Positions 29,843 through 39,610 of a stretch of DNA of 64,000 nucleotides are shown piece after piece. Every line of letters starts with the position of its first letter. The first letter of the stretch is position 1. The position numbers and the translations under genes are program-made. The notes below the pieces were generated by a model. That model had not been told where the DNA came from, made no database searches, and saw nothing but the letters and a program-made list of their open reading frames with translations. This DNA comes from an uncultured Acetobacteraceae bacterium (GTDB lineage Bacteria; Pseudomonadota; Alphaproteobacteria; Acetobacterales; Acetobacteraceae). The stretch spans positions 1 to 64,000 of the forward strand of contig CALMVI010000156.1 of assembly GCA_937873095.1 (NCBI GenBank). Reading direction: 5' to 3'.

Positions 29843-30304
29843 TCAGCGGTTTGGCCCGACGCTGCTGTAGGGCCGCGACGATGAGAACGGATGGGCGAGG
29901 AAGCCGGCCACGTCGGCCGGACCGGTGCCGAAGGTGATGAACATGAAACCGGCGCCGAGTGCGAAGTTCTTGAGGAAGTCCCAGAACAGGTCGCGCCCCT
30001 TGCCACCCGACCAGAAATCGCCGGGTGCCCAGAACTGCTTCCACAGCAGCGCCGTCACGGCGCAGTAGCCGCCCACGATGAAGGCCGCGAGCCGGTCGGC
30101 GAACCCGGCGAGGATGCAGAGTGAACCGAAGATCTCCACGCACAGGCCCGCGAGGATGAGGGTAGGGGCGAGCGCCTTGGAGAACTCGGCCGCCTGACGT
30201 ACCGCGCCGCGGAAGTTGACGATCTTGTCCAGCGCGCTGAACGGCAGGAACAGCAGCACGAGGACCAGGCGCTGGGCGAAGGTGACGGCGATCGACAGTG
30301 TCAT
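29843..30304 (-). CDS. DoxX family membrane protein
   Basis: RLVLVLLFLPFSALDKIVNF...FSKALAPTLILAGLCVEIFGSLCILAGFADRLAAFIVGGYCAVTALLW. Confidence 0.82.
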   Translation of the reverse strand: MTLSIAVTFAQRLVLVLLFLPFSALDKIVNFRGAVRQAAEFSKALAPTLILAGLCVEIFGSLCILAGFADRLAAFIVGGYCAVTALLWKQFWAPGDFWSGGKGRDLFWDFLKNFALGAGFMFITFGTGPADVAGFLAHPFSSSRPYSSVGPNR

Positions 30305-30419
30305 CCACGGCTCCTCGACATGTGCCGGCCGGCGGTTTTCCCGAGCCCCGCCGCGGCTTTTGGGCTGCCAAACCAGGGTTTACCCACGCCGCGCCGTCCG
30401 GTATATGGCTGCACCCTGA

Positions 30420-30495
30420 TCCCGAATAGCTCAGTTGGTAGAGCAAGCGACTGTTAATCGCTTTGTCGTAGGTTCGAGTCCTACTTCGGGAGCCA
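30420..30495 (+). tRNA. tRNA-Asn (GTT anticodon), CCA encoded
   Basis: TCCCGAATAGCTCAGTTGGTAGAGCAAGCGACTGTTAATCGCTTTGTCGTAGGTTCGAGTCCTACTTCGGGAGCCA folds as a cloverleaf. Confidence 0.97.
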
Positions 30496-30548
30496 TCCCT
30501 CGCCTCTGGCTGCCGCCGGCGGCCGGCTCCTCGGCCCAGAGGAGGTCC

Positions 30549-31682
30549 ATGCAGCTGGTTTTGACCAACGCCACGGTCGTGCTGCCGGACGGACCTCTGT
30601 TTGCGACCGTCGTGGCGAATGACGGGTGCATAGCCGAGGTTCAGCCAGGGCGCTCGTTCGTGCCGGGCGCGGTGGATTTGGACGGGGATCATCTGGTCGC
30701 GGGGCTGGTCGACCTGCATACCGACAATTTGGAGCGGCAGGTGCAGCCGCGGCTGAACGCAAGATGGCCAAGCCGTGCGGCGCTGGTCGCGCACGACGCG
30801 CAATGCGTTGCCGCGGGGGTGACGACAGTGTTCGATGCGCTGTGCGTGGGCGATGCCGGCTTCAACGACGACCGGCCGCGCACCTGTGCCGAGGGTGTCG
30901 CCGACCTTGACGCGCTGGAGCCGGCAGGTCTGTTGAAGGCTGCGCATTTCCTGCACCTGCGGTGCGAGCTTCCGGCAAGCGACGTGCTGGATCAACTGGA
31001 CCGCCTCATCGGCCACCGCCTGCTTCGCATGGCGAGCCTGATGGATCACACGCCCGGGCTGGGGCAGTTCAGTGACCTCGACCGCTACCGCGCCATGCGC
31101 CAGAGCGACGGCGAGACGCCCGACTATGTCGAGCGGCGGATCGGCGCGCTGCAGGCGCAGAGGTCGGCCCATCGCGCCTCGAACCGCCGCGGGATCCTGC
31201 AGCGGTTTGCCGGCCGTACCGTCACCCTGGCCAGCCACGACGACGCTGATGCCGACGACGTCGCCGAGAACGCCGCAGACGGCATCACCGTAAGCGAGTT
31301 TCCCGTGACGATCGGGGCGGCGCTGGCGGCGCGGGCGGCCCGTATGGGGGTGATTGCCGGCGCGCCCAACCTGGTGCGCGGCGGCTCGCACAGCGGCAAC
31401 GTCTCGGTCGCCGCACTGCTGGAGGGCGGGCTGGTCGACGTTCTGGCGTCCGACTACGTCCCGGTCAGCATGCTGCACGCAGCCTTCATGGCCAGCCGGC
31501 AGAGCGGGCTGGATCTGGCGCGCGCCCTGGACCTGGTCTCGGCCGGGCCGGCGTCGATGGCAGGGTTGACCGACCGAGGCCGGATTGCGCCGGGACTGCG
31601 CGCCGACCTCGTCAGGGTCAGGCTGCTCGGTGATCTTCCGGTCGTGCGGGAGGTGTGGGTGGGCGGAGCCAGGGCGGCGTGA
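30549..31682 (+). CDS. phnM: Alpha-D-ribose 1-methylphosphonate 5-triphosphate diphosphatase
   Basis: VAGLVDLHTDNLERQVQPRLNARWPSRAALVAHDAQCVAAGVTTVFDAL, SLMDHTPGLGQF, typical PhnM. Confidence 0.94.
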   Translation: MQLVLTNATVVLPDGPLFATVVANDGCIAEVQPGRSFVPGAVDLDGDHLVAGLVDLHTDNLERQVQPRLNARWPSRAALVAHDAQCVAAGVTTVFDALCVGDAGFNDDRPRTCAEGVADLDALEPAGLLKAAHFLHLRCELPASDVLDQLDRLIGHRLLRMASLMDHTPGLGQFSDLDRYRAMRQSDGETPDYVERRIGALQAQRSAHRASNRRGILQRFAGRTVTLASHDDADADDVAENAADGITVSEFPVTIGAALAARAARMGVIAGAPNLVRGGSHSGNVSVAALLEGGLVDVLASDYVPVSMLHAAFMASRQSGLDLARALDLVSAGPASMAGLTDRGRIAPGLRADLVRVRLLGDLPVVREVWVGGARAA

Positions 31683-32398
31683 CGCTGGGGCCGGCGTCGC
31701 GCGTTGCCCTGTATTGGACGCCCGACCGTGCCGATCCGCTGGCGCTTGCTGGCCACGCCTGGCTTGGGCGCGACCCGGAACTGGGGGTGCCGGTAAGCCA
31801 GCCCGAGCTGCCCGGCATAGAAGGGTTCACCGCCGATGCGCGGCTCTACGGCTTTCACGCGACGTTGCGGCCGCCTATGCGTCTGGCCACCGGGTGGGAC
31901 GAGTTCATCACCGCGGCCGATGGCGTTGCCGCCAGGACTGCGGCGTTCGACCTGCCGCCGCTGCGGGTCAGCGTGCTGGACGGCTTTCTGGCGCTGTGCC
32001 TGGCCGCACCTTCCCGCAAGCTGCACGACCTGGCCGACGAGTGCGTCCGCGCCACCGACGCCCATCGCCTGCGGCCGGACGCCGCAGAACTCGCCAAACG
32101 GCGCAAAGGCGGGCTGTCGGTCGACCAGGAACGCTTGTTGCTGGAATGGGGCTATCCGCATGTGATGGAGCACTGGCGGTTCCACATGACGCTGAGCCGA
32201 CGGCTGACCGAGGGTGAGGTTGCCGTGGTCCTGCCGGCAGCAAGACGGCATTTTGCCGCTGCCCTGTCGGTGCAGCGGCGGGTGTGCGAGGTGGCCGTGT
32301 TCACGCAGGCTGCCGCCTGCGGTGCAGCCCAGCCGTTCCTGATAGGAGACAGGCTGGCGTTGAGGGGTGAGCCAAGCCCGACGAGTTGCCCCGTGTAA
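31679..32398 (+). CDS. DUF1045 family phosphonate-metabolism protein (2H-phosphoesterase-like)
   Basis: VALYWTPDRADPLALAGHAWLGRD...GFHATLRPP and WRFHMTLSRRL (two HxT/HxTL motifs); overlaps the phnM stop. Confidence 0.88.
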   Translation: MTLGPASRVALYWTPDRADPLALAGHAWLGRDPELGVPVSQPELPGIEGFTADARLYGFHATLRPPMRLATGWDEFITAADGVAARTAAFDLPPLRVSVLDGFLALCLAAPSRKLHDLADECVRATDAHRLRPDAAELAKRRKGGLSVDQERLLLEWGYPHVMEHWRFHMTLSRRLTEGEVAVVLPAARRHFAAALSVQRRVCEVAVFTQAAACGAAQPFLIGDRLALRGEPSPTSCPV

Positions 32399-32444
32399 TC
32401 TCCTGCGCGCACCAGATATGGTGGGCGATGGGTAGGACGCTGCA

Positions 32445-33680
32445 GTGACGCTGGACTTCGAGATCGTGGTTGCAGGTGCGGGGCCGGTCGGTCTTGCCTT
32501 TGCGGCCTCCATGGCGGGGACGGGGCTGCGGATTGCGTTGGTGGACCCGCAGCCGGCGCAGGCCCTGGCCGATCCGGCCGATGACGGGCGCGAGATTGCG
32601 CTGACGGACCGGTCCGTGGGCATGCTTGACGCGCTGGGGGCCTGGGCGCTTGTTCCGGCAAGCGAGGTGGCGCCGCTGCGGCGCATGCAGGTGCTCAACG
32701 GGCCGTCGAGCTACGCGATGCAGTTTGGCGCCGGGCCTGTCGGCGCCATCGGCCGGTTCGTGCCGAACCGCGAGCTGCGCCGGACGCTTCACCGCGTGGT
32801 GAGCGCGCAGGGTGCGACCATCATTGCGGAGAAGGCAGTCACGTCCACGCAGCTGGACGGCCAAAGCGTGCTGGCCAGGCTGTCGGACGGGCAGGCGCTT
32901 CGTGCGGGGCTGGTTGTGGCCGCCGATACCCGGCGCTCCGTCCTGCGGCAGCAGCATGACATTCCGGCAGCGATGCACGATTACCGGCAGAAGATGCTGG
33001 TGTGTCCGGTCGCCCATCCCATGCCGCATGGCGAGACGGCGACGGCGTGGTTCGAGTACGGGCGCACGCTGGTGACCCTGCCGCTGAACGGCGGGCGGTC
33101 ATCGGCCGTGCTGACCGTCGGCGAACCGGAGGCCGCCGGGCTGCTGGACATGGACGATGCGGCGTTCGGCGAGGAACTGACGCGGCTGTATCGGGGAAGG
33201 TTGGGGCCGATGCGGCCGGTCGGCCAGCGCCATGCGGTTCCGGTGGTGACGGCCTATGCGCAACGCTTCGTTGGCCGGCGCTTTGCGATGATCGGGGATG
33301 CCGCCGTGGGCATGCATCCGACGACGGCGCACGGCTTCAATTTCGGGATGCTCGGACAGGACGCGTTGGCGCGCATGCTCCGCCGGGCGTTGTCGTCTGG
33401 GCGCGACGTGGCCGATCCGGTGGCGCTGCAGCGTTACGAAGCGGCGCATCGGGGAGAGACCAGGCTGTTCTTTCTGGCGTCGGAGGCGATCATGCGTCTG
33501 TATGCGGCAGGGGAGAGCCTGCCGGCGCGGCTGTTGCGGGATGGCGCCCTGCGGGTCGGCAACCTGCCGCCGTTTCGCAACGTCCTGGCGGCCCGGATGC
33601 GCGACCCGGACCGCGGAGCCGGCCGGCCCGTGGCTCGGGACGGGCTGAGGGAGCCCGTTGCGGCGCCGGGTAGCCGGTGA
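32445..33680 (+). CDS. UbiH/UbiF/COQ6 family FAD-dependent hydroxylase (possibly UbiM)
   Basis: FEIVVAGAGPVGLAFAASMAGTGLRIALVDPQP, RFAMIGDAAVGMHPTTAHGFNFGMLG. Confidence 0.9.
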   Translation: MTLDFEIVVAGAGPVGLAFAASMAGTGLRIALVDPQPAQALADPADDGREIALTDRSVGMLDALGAWALVPASEVAPLRRMQVLNGPSSYAMQFGAGPVGAIGRFVPNRELRRTLHRVVSAQGATIIAEKAVTSTQLDGQSVLARLSDGQALRAGLVVAADTRRSVLRQQHDIPAAMHDYRQKMLVCPVAHPMPHGETATAWFEYGRTLVTLPLNGGRSSAVLTVGEPEAAGLLDMDDAAFGEELTRLYRGRLGPMRPVGQRHAVPVVTAYAQRFVGRRFAMIGDAAVGMHPTTAHGFNFGMLGQDALARMLRRALSSGRDVADPVALQRYEAAHRGETRLFFLASEAIMRLYAAGESLPARLLRDGALRVGNLPPFRNVLAARMRDPDRGAGRPVARDGLREPVAAPGSR

Positions 33681-33701
33681 CCGCTGCTGCGCCGAGGAGG
33701 A

Positions 33702-34367
33702 TCACAGCACGCCGGATGCCAGGTTGACCGTCAGAGCGATGATGACGGTGTTGAACAGAAATCCGAGCAGGCCGTGCAGGGTGGCCAGCCTGCGCAGCAG
33801 GCGGGACGTGATCTGGACGTCTGACACCTGGAAAGTCATGCCCAGAACGATCGAGAAGTAGAGGAAATCCCAGTAATCGGGAGCATCCTCCCCTGGGAAG
33901 CCGAGGCCGCCGACGATTCCGCCTTTGGTCTGCCCGCGCGCGTAGAACTCGTGGGCGTAACGTATGGCGAACACCGCCTGGGTCAGCAGCCACGATACGG
34001 CGAGCGTACCGCCCACGACGGCGATCTTCCTGTCCTTCACCGCTGCTGCCACCCCTCGCATGCTTCCGAACTCGCCGAGAATAGCCACGAAGCTGATGGA
34101 CACGCCGGCCAGCACGAGGAAGAACAGGACCCATTCGCCATCTTCCTGAGCTTCGGCGTTTGCCGCCATCCGGCTGAGCGGCGAGGACAGGAACAGCCAG
34201 CCTAGTAGCGCCAGGTACGCGGTCGACCCGATATCCCACGCCGCGATGCCCTGCTCGAGGCGGGGCCAATGATGCGGAAGCAGGGCAAGGCTGGCCAGAC
34301 CAAGGGCGACGCAGGCAAACAGGCGGCCATGGCCGACGATCAAGCGCCTCAACAACCCGGTGTGCAT
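33702..34367 (-). CDS. DUF1345 family membrane protein
   Basis: DYWDFLYFSIVLGMTFQVSDVQITSRLLRRLATLHGLLGFLFNTVIIALTVN. Confidence 0.9.
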   Translation of the reverse strand: MHTGLLRRLIVGHGRLFACVALGLASLALLPHHWPRLEQGIAAWDIGSTAYLALLGWLFLSSPLSRMAANAEAQEDGEWVLFFLVLAGVSISFVAILGEFGSMRGVAAAVKDRKIAVVGGTLAVSWLLTQAVFAIRYAHEFYARGQTKGGIVGGLGFPGEDAPDYWDFLYFSIVLGMTFQVSDVQITSRLLRRLATLHGLLGFLFNTVIIALTVNLASGVL

Positions 34368-34627
34368 CGTGGCGCTCCAGCTATGGCGGTCGGTGAGGAC
34401 GCTACCCTGCCGGCCGCTCGCGCATGCCGGCCGTCGATAGCGCCGTCCGAAGACGACCGCGCGGCGCCCATCCCGTCAAGGATCGTCGGCAACGATTACG
34501 GGTCGTAGGGCTGGGCGGCGCGTTAACCGAAGCGCAACCAGTCTGTTTTATATTACCTAGGCAACGGTCGATCGATATACTGGCCGACCTGGGTATGTCG
34601 CCCAGAACCAAAGGCAAAGGCGTCAAT

Positions 34628-34936
34628 ATGCATTTCAAAGTTGCTTCGGAATCCTCCAGGACCGTCACGACAGGCTGGCTTGTGGCTTTCGCGATCTTGG
34701 CAACATCTTTCGTCGGCGCAAGTGCTGCTTCCCTGGCGAAAGCTGGCAGCGCCGTAACTGCTTCCGCCGACGTCGACCCCAGCATATTTCATCACTGGCC
34801 ACACGCCGCGTCGACGGCCGAAACGGAGATAGATCCCACGATATTTCATCATTGGCCGCATCTGACGGTTGCGACGCTTGATGATGACGATGCCATCCCT
34901 GATATCTTCCACCACTGGCCACACGACGCGCATTAA
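34628..34936 (+). CDS. Small exported protein with three IFHHWPH repeats
   Basis: 102 aa from MHFKVASESSRTVTTGWLVAFAILATSFVGASA; repeats VDPSIFHHWPH, IDPTIFHHWPH, IPDIFHHWPH at 34784, 34841, 34904. Confidence 0.75.
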   Translation: MHFKVASESSRTVTTGWLVAFAILATSFVGASAASLAKAGSAVTASADVDPSIFHHWPHAASTAETEIDPTIFHHWPHLTVATLDDDDAIPDIFHHWPHDAH

Positions 34937-35041
34937 AGGAACAGATGGGATTTGCAGTCCTATATTAAAAAATGAGCGTTATTCGATATGCGAATGTCCA
35001 ATCTAGATGATCGGTGGACATAGGACTCGGCGCATCAAGCT

Positions 35042-35067
35042 CACCTCTCGCCGAAAGGCGGGAGGTG
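35042..35067. terminator. Hairpin CACCTCTCGCC-gaaa-GGCGGGAGGTG between the HHWPH gene and the GGDEF gene
   Basis: 11 bp stem with one G-U pair and a GAAA loop; function (terminator vs attenuator) inferred. Confidence 0.55.
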
Positions 35068-35160
35068 TGTTGATCGACATGTGAGCACTTGCTTGTCGGG
35101 CATGTGGACCACTATGTTGGCGAGGTAGAACTCGCTGTCTAAACAGGCCTGGAGTCACCA

Positions 35161-38100
35161 GTGAGTCGCGAGCGCACGTCAACCACGCCACGTTCTCTCG
35201 CCAGCATCTCGGCCCTGATCAGTTTCATCATTGCTTTGGCGATCGCTTGGCAGCCGCATGCTGCCGCGGAGCAATTGGCGTTCCGGGGCTACAGCAAAGC
35301 TGACGGGCTTACGAACGCCTGGGCTTCGTGCCTGGTTCAGGATGCATCGGGTTTCATCCTGGTCTGCACGGAGCATGGACTGTTCTCGTACGACGGACGC
35401 CGGTTTTCCAACCTGGGGCCACGGCAGGGACTGCCAGACGGCGGCTTTCTCCACGCGCTGACCCGGGACAGCAGGAACCGGATAGTGCTGCGGTTCCCGC
35501 ACAGCATTTTCGTTTCAGACCAGCCGATAAACGGCCATGACCCGCCCGGGAGCCTGATGTTCCACGCAGCGCAATCGGCATCTCCCATAGAGGATGACGA
35601 GCGCGGTGATATCGTGCCGTGGCGGGATGGTGCGGTCTTCGCAGCCGACGGCCGACTTTATTTCGTGCGTTATGACGATCAGATGGCAAAGCCGGTCGTA
35701 ACGCTGGCGGGCGGCGCGCTCGCTAGGCAAAGCTTCACCTTGCAAGACGCAACGCCACTGGCCGTACAGGGCGCGACCCTATGGGCCGCGCGGACCGACG
35801 GCGCGATCTGCGGACTGAGCGATGCGAAAACATCGTGTTTCGGAGCCTTGGAGGGTCTGCCGAACGACAATTGGGCCGCTCTGCTCGTCACAAGGAACGG
35901 CCATGTCCTGGCTCGGTCGCCGAGCCACCTGGCCGACATCAACCCTGCATCGGGCACGATCGACGTCAGCAACCTGCCAACTCAGGGCGGACGCTACGCA
36001 AATTATCCGCATCGACTGGTTCTTGTCGAAGACCCGACAGGTCAGATCCTGACACAATCCTCAGACGGCCTGATAATCGGCCGGGCTTCCCACTGGCAAG
36101 CGCTGAGCGAGCGTAACGGGCTGCCAACGGCTCCGGTCTTATCGGTGCTGTTCGACCGTGACAAAGGCCTTTGGCTGGGAGTGCTCGGGAAGGGGGTGCT
36201 GAGAGATCTCGGCTATGGGTTATGGGAAAACCTCGACCATCGTGACGGATTGGCCAATGACGTTTTGTGGCAGATGTCGCGCGAGCCGAACGGACCTTTG
36301 TGGATCGCGAACGATAACGGGGTCGACGCGATCGGCCCATTGAAGCCCCTCTTCGTCCACCGCCATTTCGACAGACCCGCGTTTGCGGTAACGACGGATG
36401 ATTTTGGCCATCTCTGGCGTTCCGAGGGATCAAGCGGCATCGCCTGCATCGCGCTCGGCACTGGCCACGTGGACCATTTTACCTTGCCGGCAGTCAACAA
36501 GATACTCCACGGTGCCAAGTCCAGCCTGTGGTTCCTGACTGAACGAGGACTGTACCTTGTTTCGGACTCGGCACGTCCGACCGCTCCGAAGCTTTTCTCC
36601 GCTTCTGTCGATCCAGTCAGTGCAGCGACAGCCGACGCCGACGGAAGTTTGTGGATGATCCGCAAAAACCGGCTCGTCCACCTGGATCTGGACGGCGCAG
36701 AAAAGGTCGTTCAAACAACATGGCCGCAAGGCGACTTTCAGCCGTTAACTTTGGCGATGTCCAAGGCAGGGGCTTTGTGGATCGGTGGAGCGGGTGGGGG
36801 ATTATACCGGCTGACACTCGTCGATGGTCGAGTGACTGCGATGGCGCAATTCGGCTCGCCTGATATTGTTTCGAACACCATCGTCTCGCTTTTGGTCGAT
36901 AGCCGCCAATGGGTTTGGGTTGGAACCGATAACGGCGTTTCCGTGTTCGACGGAAAACGGTGGGTCTCGGCCAACACCGATAGTGGTCTCATCTGGGATG
37001 ACCTGGATCAGGGAAGCCTTTACGAGGACGCGGACGGCTCGATGTGGTTGGGCACAAGTCAAGGCTTGTCCCACCTCCTGAACCCGGCTCGGCTGTTCCA
37101 GCAGAGTTCTTTGCGACCGGTGATAACCGCGGTTCATCTGGGGCAGGACGACGTCCAGGAGCGGGTGGTTCCGTATTCCCGTGAACCGCTCGAAATCCAG
37201 TTCGGCACGCTGAACCTCCAGGCCGACGGCGTCATACGATTCCGCTACAAGCTTGACGGCGTCGACAAAGGCTGGGCCGAGACGGCAAGCGGCCTCGCGC
37301 GCTATCCATCTCTGCCGGCGGGACGTCACATGTTTTCAGTCGCCGCCTACAATCCACTCACGCATGAGGTATCGCCTCCTGTGACGTTGCAGCTCCGTAT
37401 GCGCAGGCCTTGGTGGTTTTCCTGGCCCTTGGTTGCGCTATACGGCTTTGCAGCGACAGGGGCAGCGTATGGCCTTCTTCGTCTGCGAATACGGCTGCTT
37501 CTCCGACAGAAGTCTCTACTGCAACGCGAGGTCGACCTGCAAACTCAGGAAATCCGGAGGGCGCAGGCGGCTTTGCAGGTTCTGGCCACCCAGGACAGTC
37601 TGACGAAGCTGTTGACACGAGGCGAGATACAGTCGCGGCTGGACCGTGTGTTGGCCCAAGACAATCGCAGTCAAACCTTTACGATAGGTCTGCTGGACAT
37701 CGATCATTTCAAGAGGATAAACGACCGTTTCGGACATCTGATCGGTGACGAGATTCTGCGAGAGATCGGGTGCCGGCTGCGCCAGGCAATGGGACCGGAC
37801 GACTACGCGGGACGATATGGCGGCGAGGAGGTACTCGTTGTCGTTCCTGGCGACGGCAAACTCGGGGTCGAAAAGATCTATTCACTCAACGATGCGGTAT
37901 GCAGCCGGCTGTTCCCGGTCGAGAAACAATTCATATTGGTGACCTGCAGCATCGGCGTCACACACGCGCTGCCGCATGACGACTGGAAAACGGTCATCGA
38001 TCGTGCAGACCAGGCGCTCTACAAAGCCAAGGCGCTGGGTCGTGATCGGATCGTGGTTTCAGCCGCCATGGTACCTGTCGAAGGAGGCCGGGCGTCATCC

Positions 38101-38169
38101 TCGACTGAGAGACGCCTTGAACAACCGCCCGCGACACCCTGGAACAGAGCGACGAGCCATCGCTCCTGA
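35161..38169 (+). CDS. Two-component-regulator-propeller (Reg_prop/Y_Y_Y) sensor diguanylate cyclase
   Basis: Repeated Reg_prop-like motifs (GLFSYDGRRFSNLG, GLANDVLWQM, GVSVFDGKRWVSANTDSGL), Y_Y_Y-like FRYKLDGVDKGWAE, TM, GGDEF domain with RYGGEEVLVVV. Confidence 0.92.
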   Translation: MSRERTSTTPRSLASISALISFIIALAIAWQPHAAAEQLAFRGYSKADGLTNAWASCLVQDASGFILVCTEHGLFSYDGRRFSNLGPRQGLPDGGFLHALTRDSRNRIVLRFPHSIFVSDQPINGHDPPGSLMFHAAQSASPIEDDERGDIVPWRDGAVFAADGRLYFVRYDDQMAKPVVTLAGGALARQSFTLQDATPLAVQGATLWAARTDGAICGLSDAKTSCFGALEGLPNDNWAALLVTRNGHVLARSPSHLADINPASGTIDVSNLPTQGGRYANYPHRLVLVEDPTGQILTQSSDGLIIGRASHWQALSERNGLPTAPVLSVLFDRDKGLWLGVLGKGVLRDLGYGLWENLDHRDGLANDVLWQMSREPNGPLWIANDNGVDAIGPLKPLFVHRHFDRPAFAVTTDDFGHLWRSEGSSGIACIALGTGHVDHFTLPAVNKILHGAKSSLWFLTERGLYLVSDSARPTAPKLFSASVDPVSAATADADGSLWMIRKNRLVHLDLDGAEKVVQTTWPQGDFQPLTLAMSKAGALWIGGAGGGLYRLTLVDGRVTAMAQFGSPDIVSNTIVSLLVDSRQWVWVGTDNGVSVFDGKRWVSANTDSGLIWDDLDQGSLYEDADGSMWLGTSQGLSHLLNPARLFQQSSLRPVITAVHLGQDDVQERVVPYSREPLEIQFGTLNLQADGVIRFRYKLDGVDKGWAETASGLARYPSLPAGRHMFSVAAYNPLTHEVSPPVTLQLRMRRPWWFSWPLVALYGFAATGAAYGLLRLRIRLLLRQKSLLQREVDLQTQEIRRAQAALQVLATQDSLTKLLTRGEIQSRLDRVLAQDNRSQTFTIGLLDIDHFKRINDRFGHLIGDEILREIGCRLRQAMGPDDYAGRYGGEEVLVVVPGDGKLGVEKIYSLNDAVCSRLFPVEKQFILVTCSIGVTHALPHDDWKTVIDRADQALYKAKALGRDRIVVSAAMVPVEGGRASSSTERRLEQPPATPWNRATSHRS

Positions 38170-38439
38170 GCAGCTGTGTCAGCGGCGACTCACATGAAAC
38201 GGAAAAGCCCGCACAATACTCGGTCTTGACTGGCTCAAGGTCTTGTCGCCGGTGACAACGTGTCACAGGCCTGCCGATCCACAAAATCAGCAGCGTGCGC
38301 GCGGCGATCAAGGGCGCCGGGGTTGAGCGCTACCTGCCGCCGTACTCGCGCGACCTTCCAGCGCCACCGAGCTGGGATCAGTCTTGGCGATAAAGCTGCC
38401 CGCCAGAGCAGGAGCTGGAGCGCCTCGTCGGCAACGGGA

Positions 38440-39228
38440 GCGCAGGGGCGCCGCCTGGCAGCGAGGAGCGATACCCCGCATCCAGATCGTCGAGCACCGT
38501 CTGCCGTGCGTTTCCAGGAACTTCTGCAGATCCACGTGAGCGGGCGTCATCGGCATCGACCGGCGCCGGACTACGAACCATGCTCTTCAAACCGGGAAAC
38601 CCGCCACAGGCAGTATGCTCAGCACTTCCAGCGCCAGTTCGAGGCCGATGGTCTGGCGCGAGATGATGGCGATGCCCATGCCCCCAAGACGGCCTGCTGG
38701 TCGTTTCGTTGCTGTCGGTCGTGATCGCGATCTGCGGAGTGATCCCGGCAGAAGCGCCATGGAGCGGACCGGGCCGTCCGCCAGTCGGTGCGCCCGCTGC
38801 GCGATCATGACGGTGGGGTGGCTTGCGAAGGCGGTCGCGGACAGGTCGGCCGTGTCGGCGGGGCGGCCGGGCGGCCGGCGACCGCCAGATCGATCCCGCC
38901 CAATGCCGGCGCCTCGGCGATCTGCTGCCGGTTGCCGAACGAAGGTTGATCGTCACCTCCTGGAGCACGGCTTCGAACCGTGCAAGGGTGCGGGGCACGA
39001 TGGACTTGGCCGCCGATACCGCGCCCAGAAGCGCGCGGCCGGCATCGGTCAACGCGATGTTGCGGCCGCGCGCTCGAACATGGCAAACCCGCTCATGTGC
39101 TCTATCTGCTTGATCTGGAACGAGATGGCGGCCGGAGACACGTGCATCTGCTCGGCCGCCCGTGCGAAGGAGCGCGCCTCCGCCGCCGCGGTGAAATCTT
39201 CAGCTGCCGGATGGTGACGTTGCGTCAT
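38440..39228 (-). pseudogene. cbbR: Decayed LysR-family regulator, probable cbbR
   Basis: HTH readable only across frameshifts: RNVTIRQLKI(F)TAAAEARSFARAAEQMHVSPAAISFQIKQIEHMSGFAMFER; later GMGIAIISRQTIGLELALEVLSILPVAGFP and MTPAHVDLQKFLETHGR in other frames; divergent from the cbbL remnant. Confidence 0.85.
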
Positions 39229-39349
39229 GGTTAGTTGACAAGGGATCCCTTGTGGAGAGAATCAGATCATTTATTCCTCTGGTCGTCGTCCACCTGCTTA
39301 GCTTCTCGTCGACGGCACTGTCGATGGTGGCGAGAGGAAGGTCCGGTCG

Positions 39350-39533
39350 ATGGCCGAATGGGCCTGCGAGAACGCCATGATCCTCCACGTTCACCGTTCG
39401 GGGCGTTCCACCGACACGCGGCAGAAGAACCACGGCGTGTCGTTCCGCGTGATCGCGGAATGGATGCGCATGGCAGGCGTGGATCACGTCCACGCCGGAC
39501 CCGTGGTCGGCAAGCTGAGGGGCGATCCCGCGG
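39350..39533 (+). pseudogene. cbbL: Fragment of form I RuBisCO large subunit
   Basis: MAEWACENAMILHVHRSGRSTDTRQKNHGVSFRVIAEWMRMAGVDHVHAGPVVGKLRGDP is the RbcL barrel segment (HLHRA...RQKNHG...DHIHAGTVVGKLEGD); rest of gene absent. Confidence 0.93.
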
Positions 39534-39610
39534 TGAGCAGCGGCATCTCCGATAGGTGCTGTTCCGCACTTATGAAAAAGGACCTGTCGCACGGCATCTT
39601 CTGCGCCGGC

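Noticed and set aside
29599-30006. 135 aa minus-strand ORF overlapping DoxX
   Set aside because: Overlaps the better DoxX frame; no domain recognised.
34270-34320. LLPHHWPRLEQ in the DUF1345 protein resembles the HHWPH repeat next door
   Set aside because: Single short match in a different frame/strand and protein; most likely coincidence.
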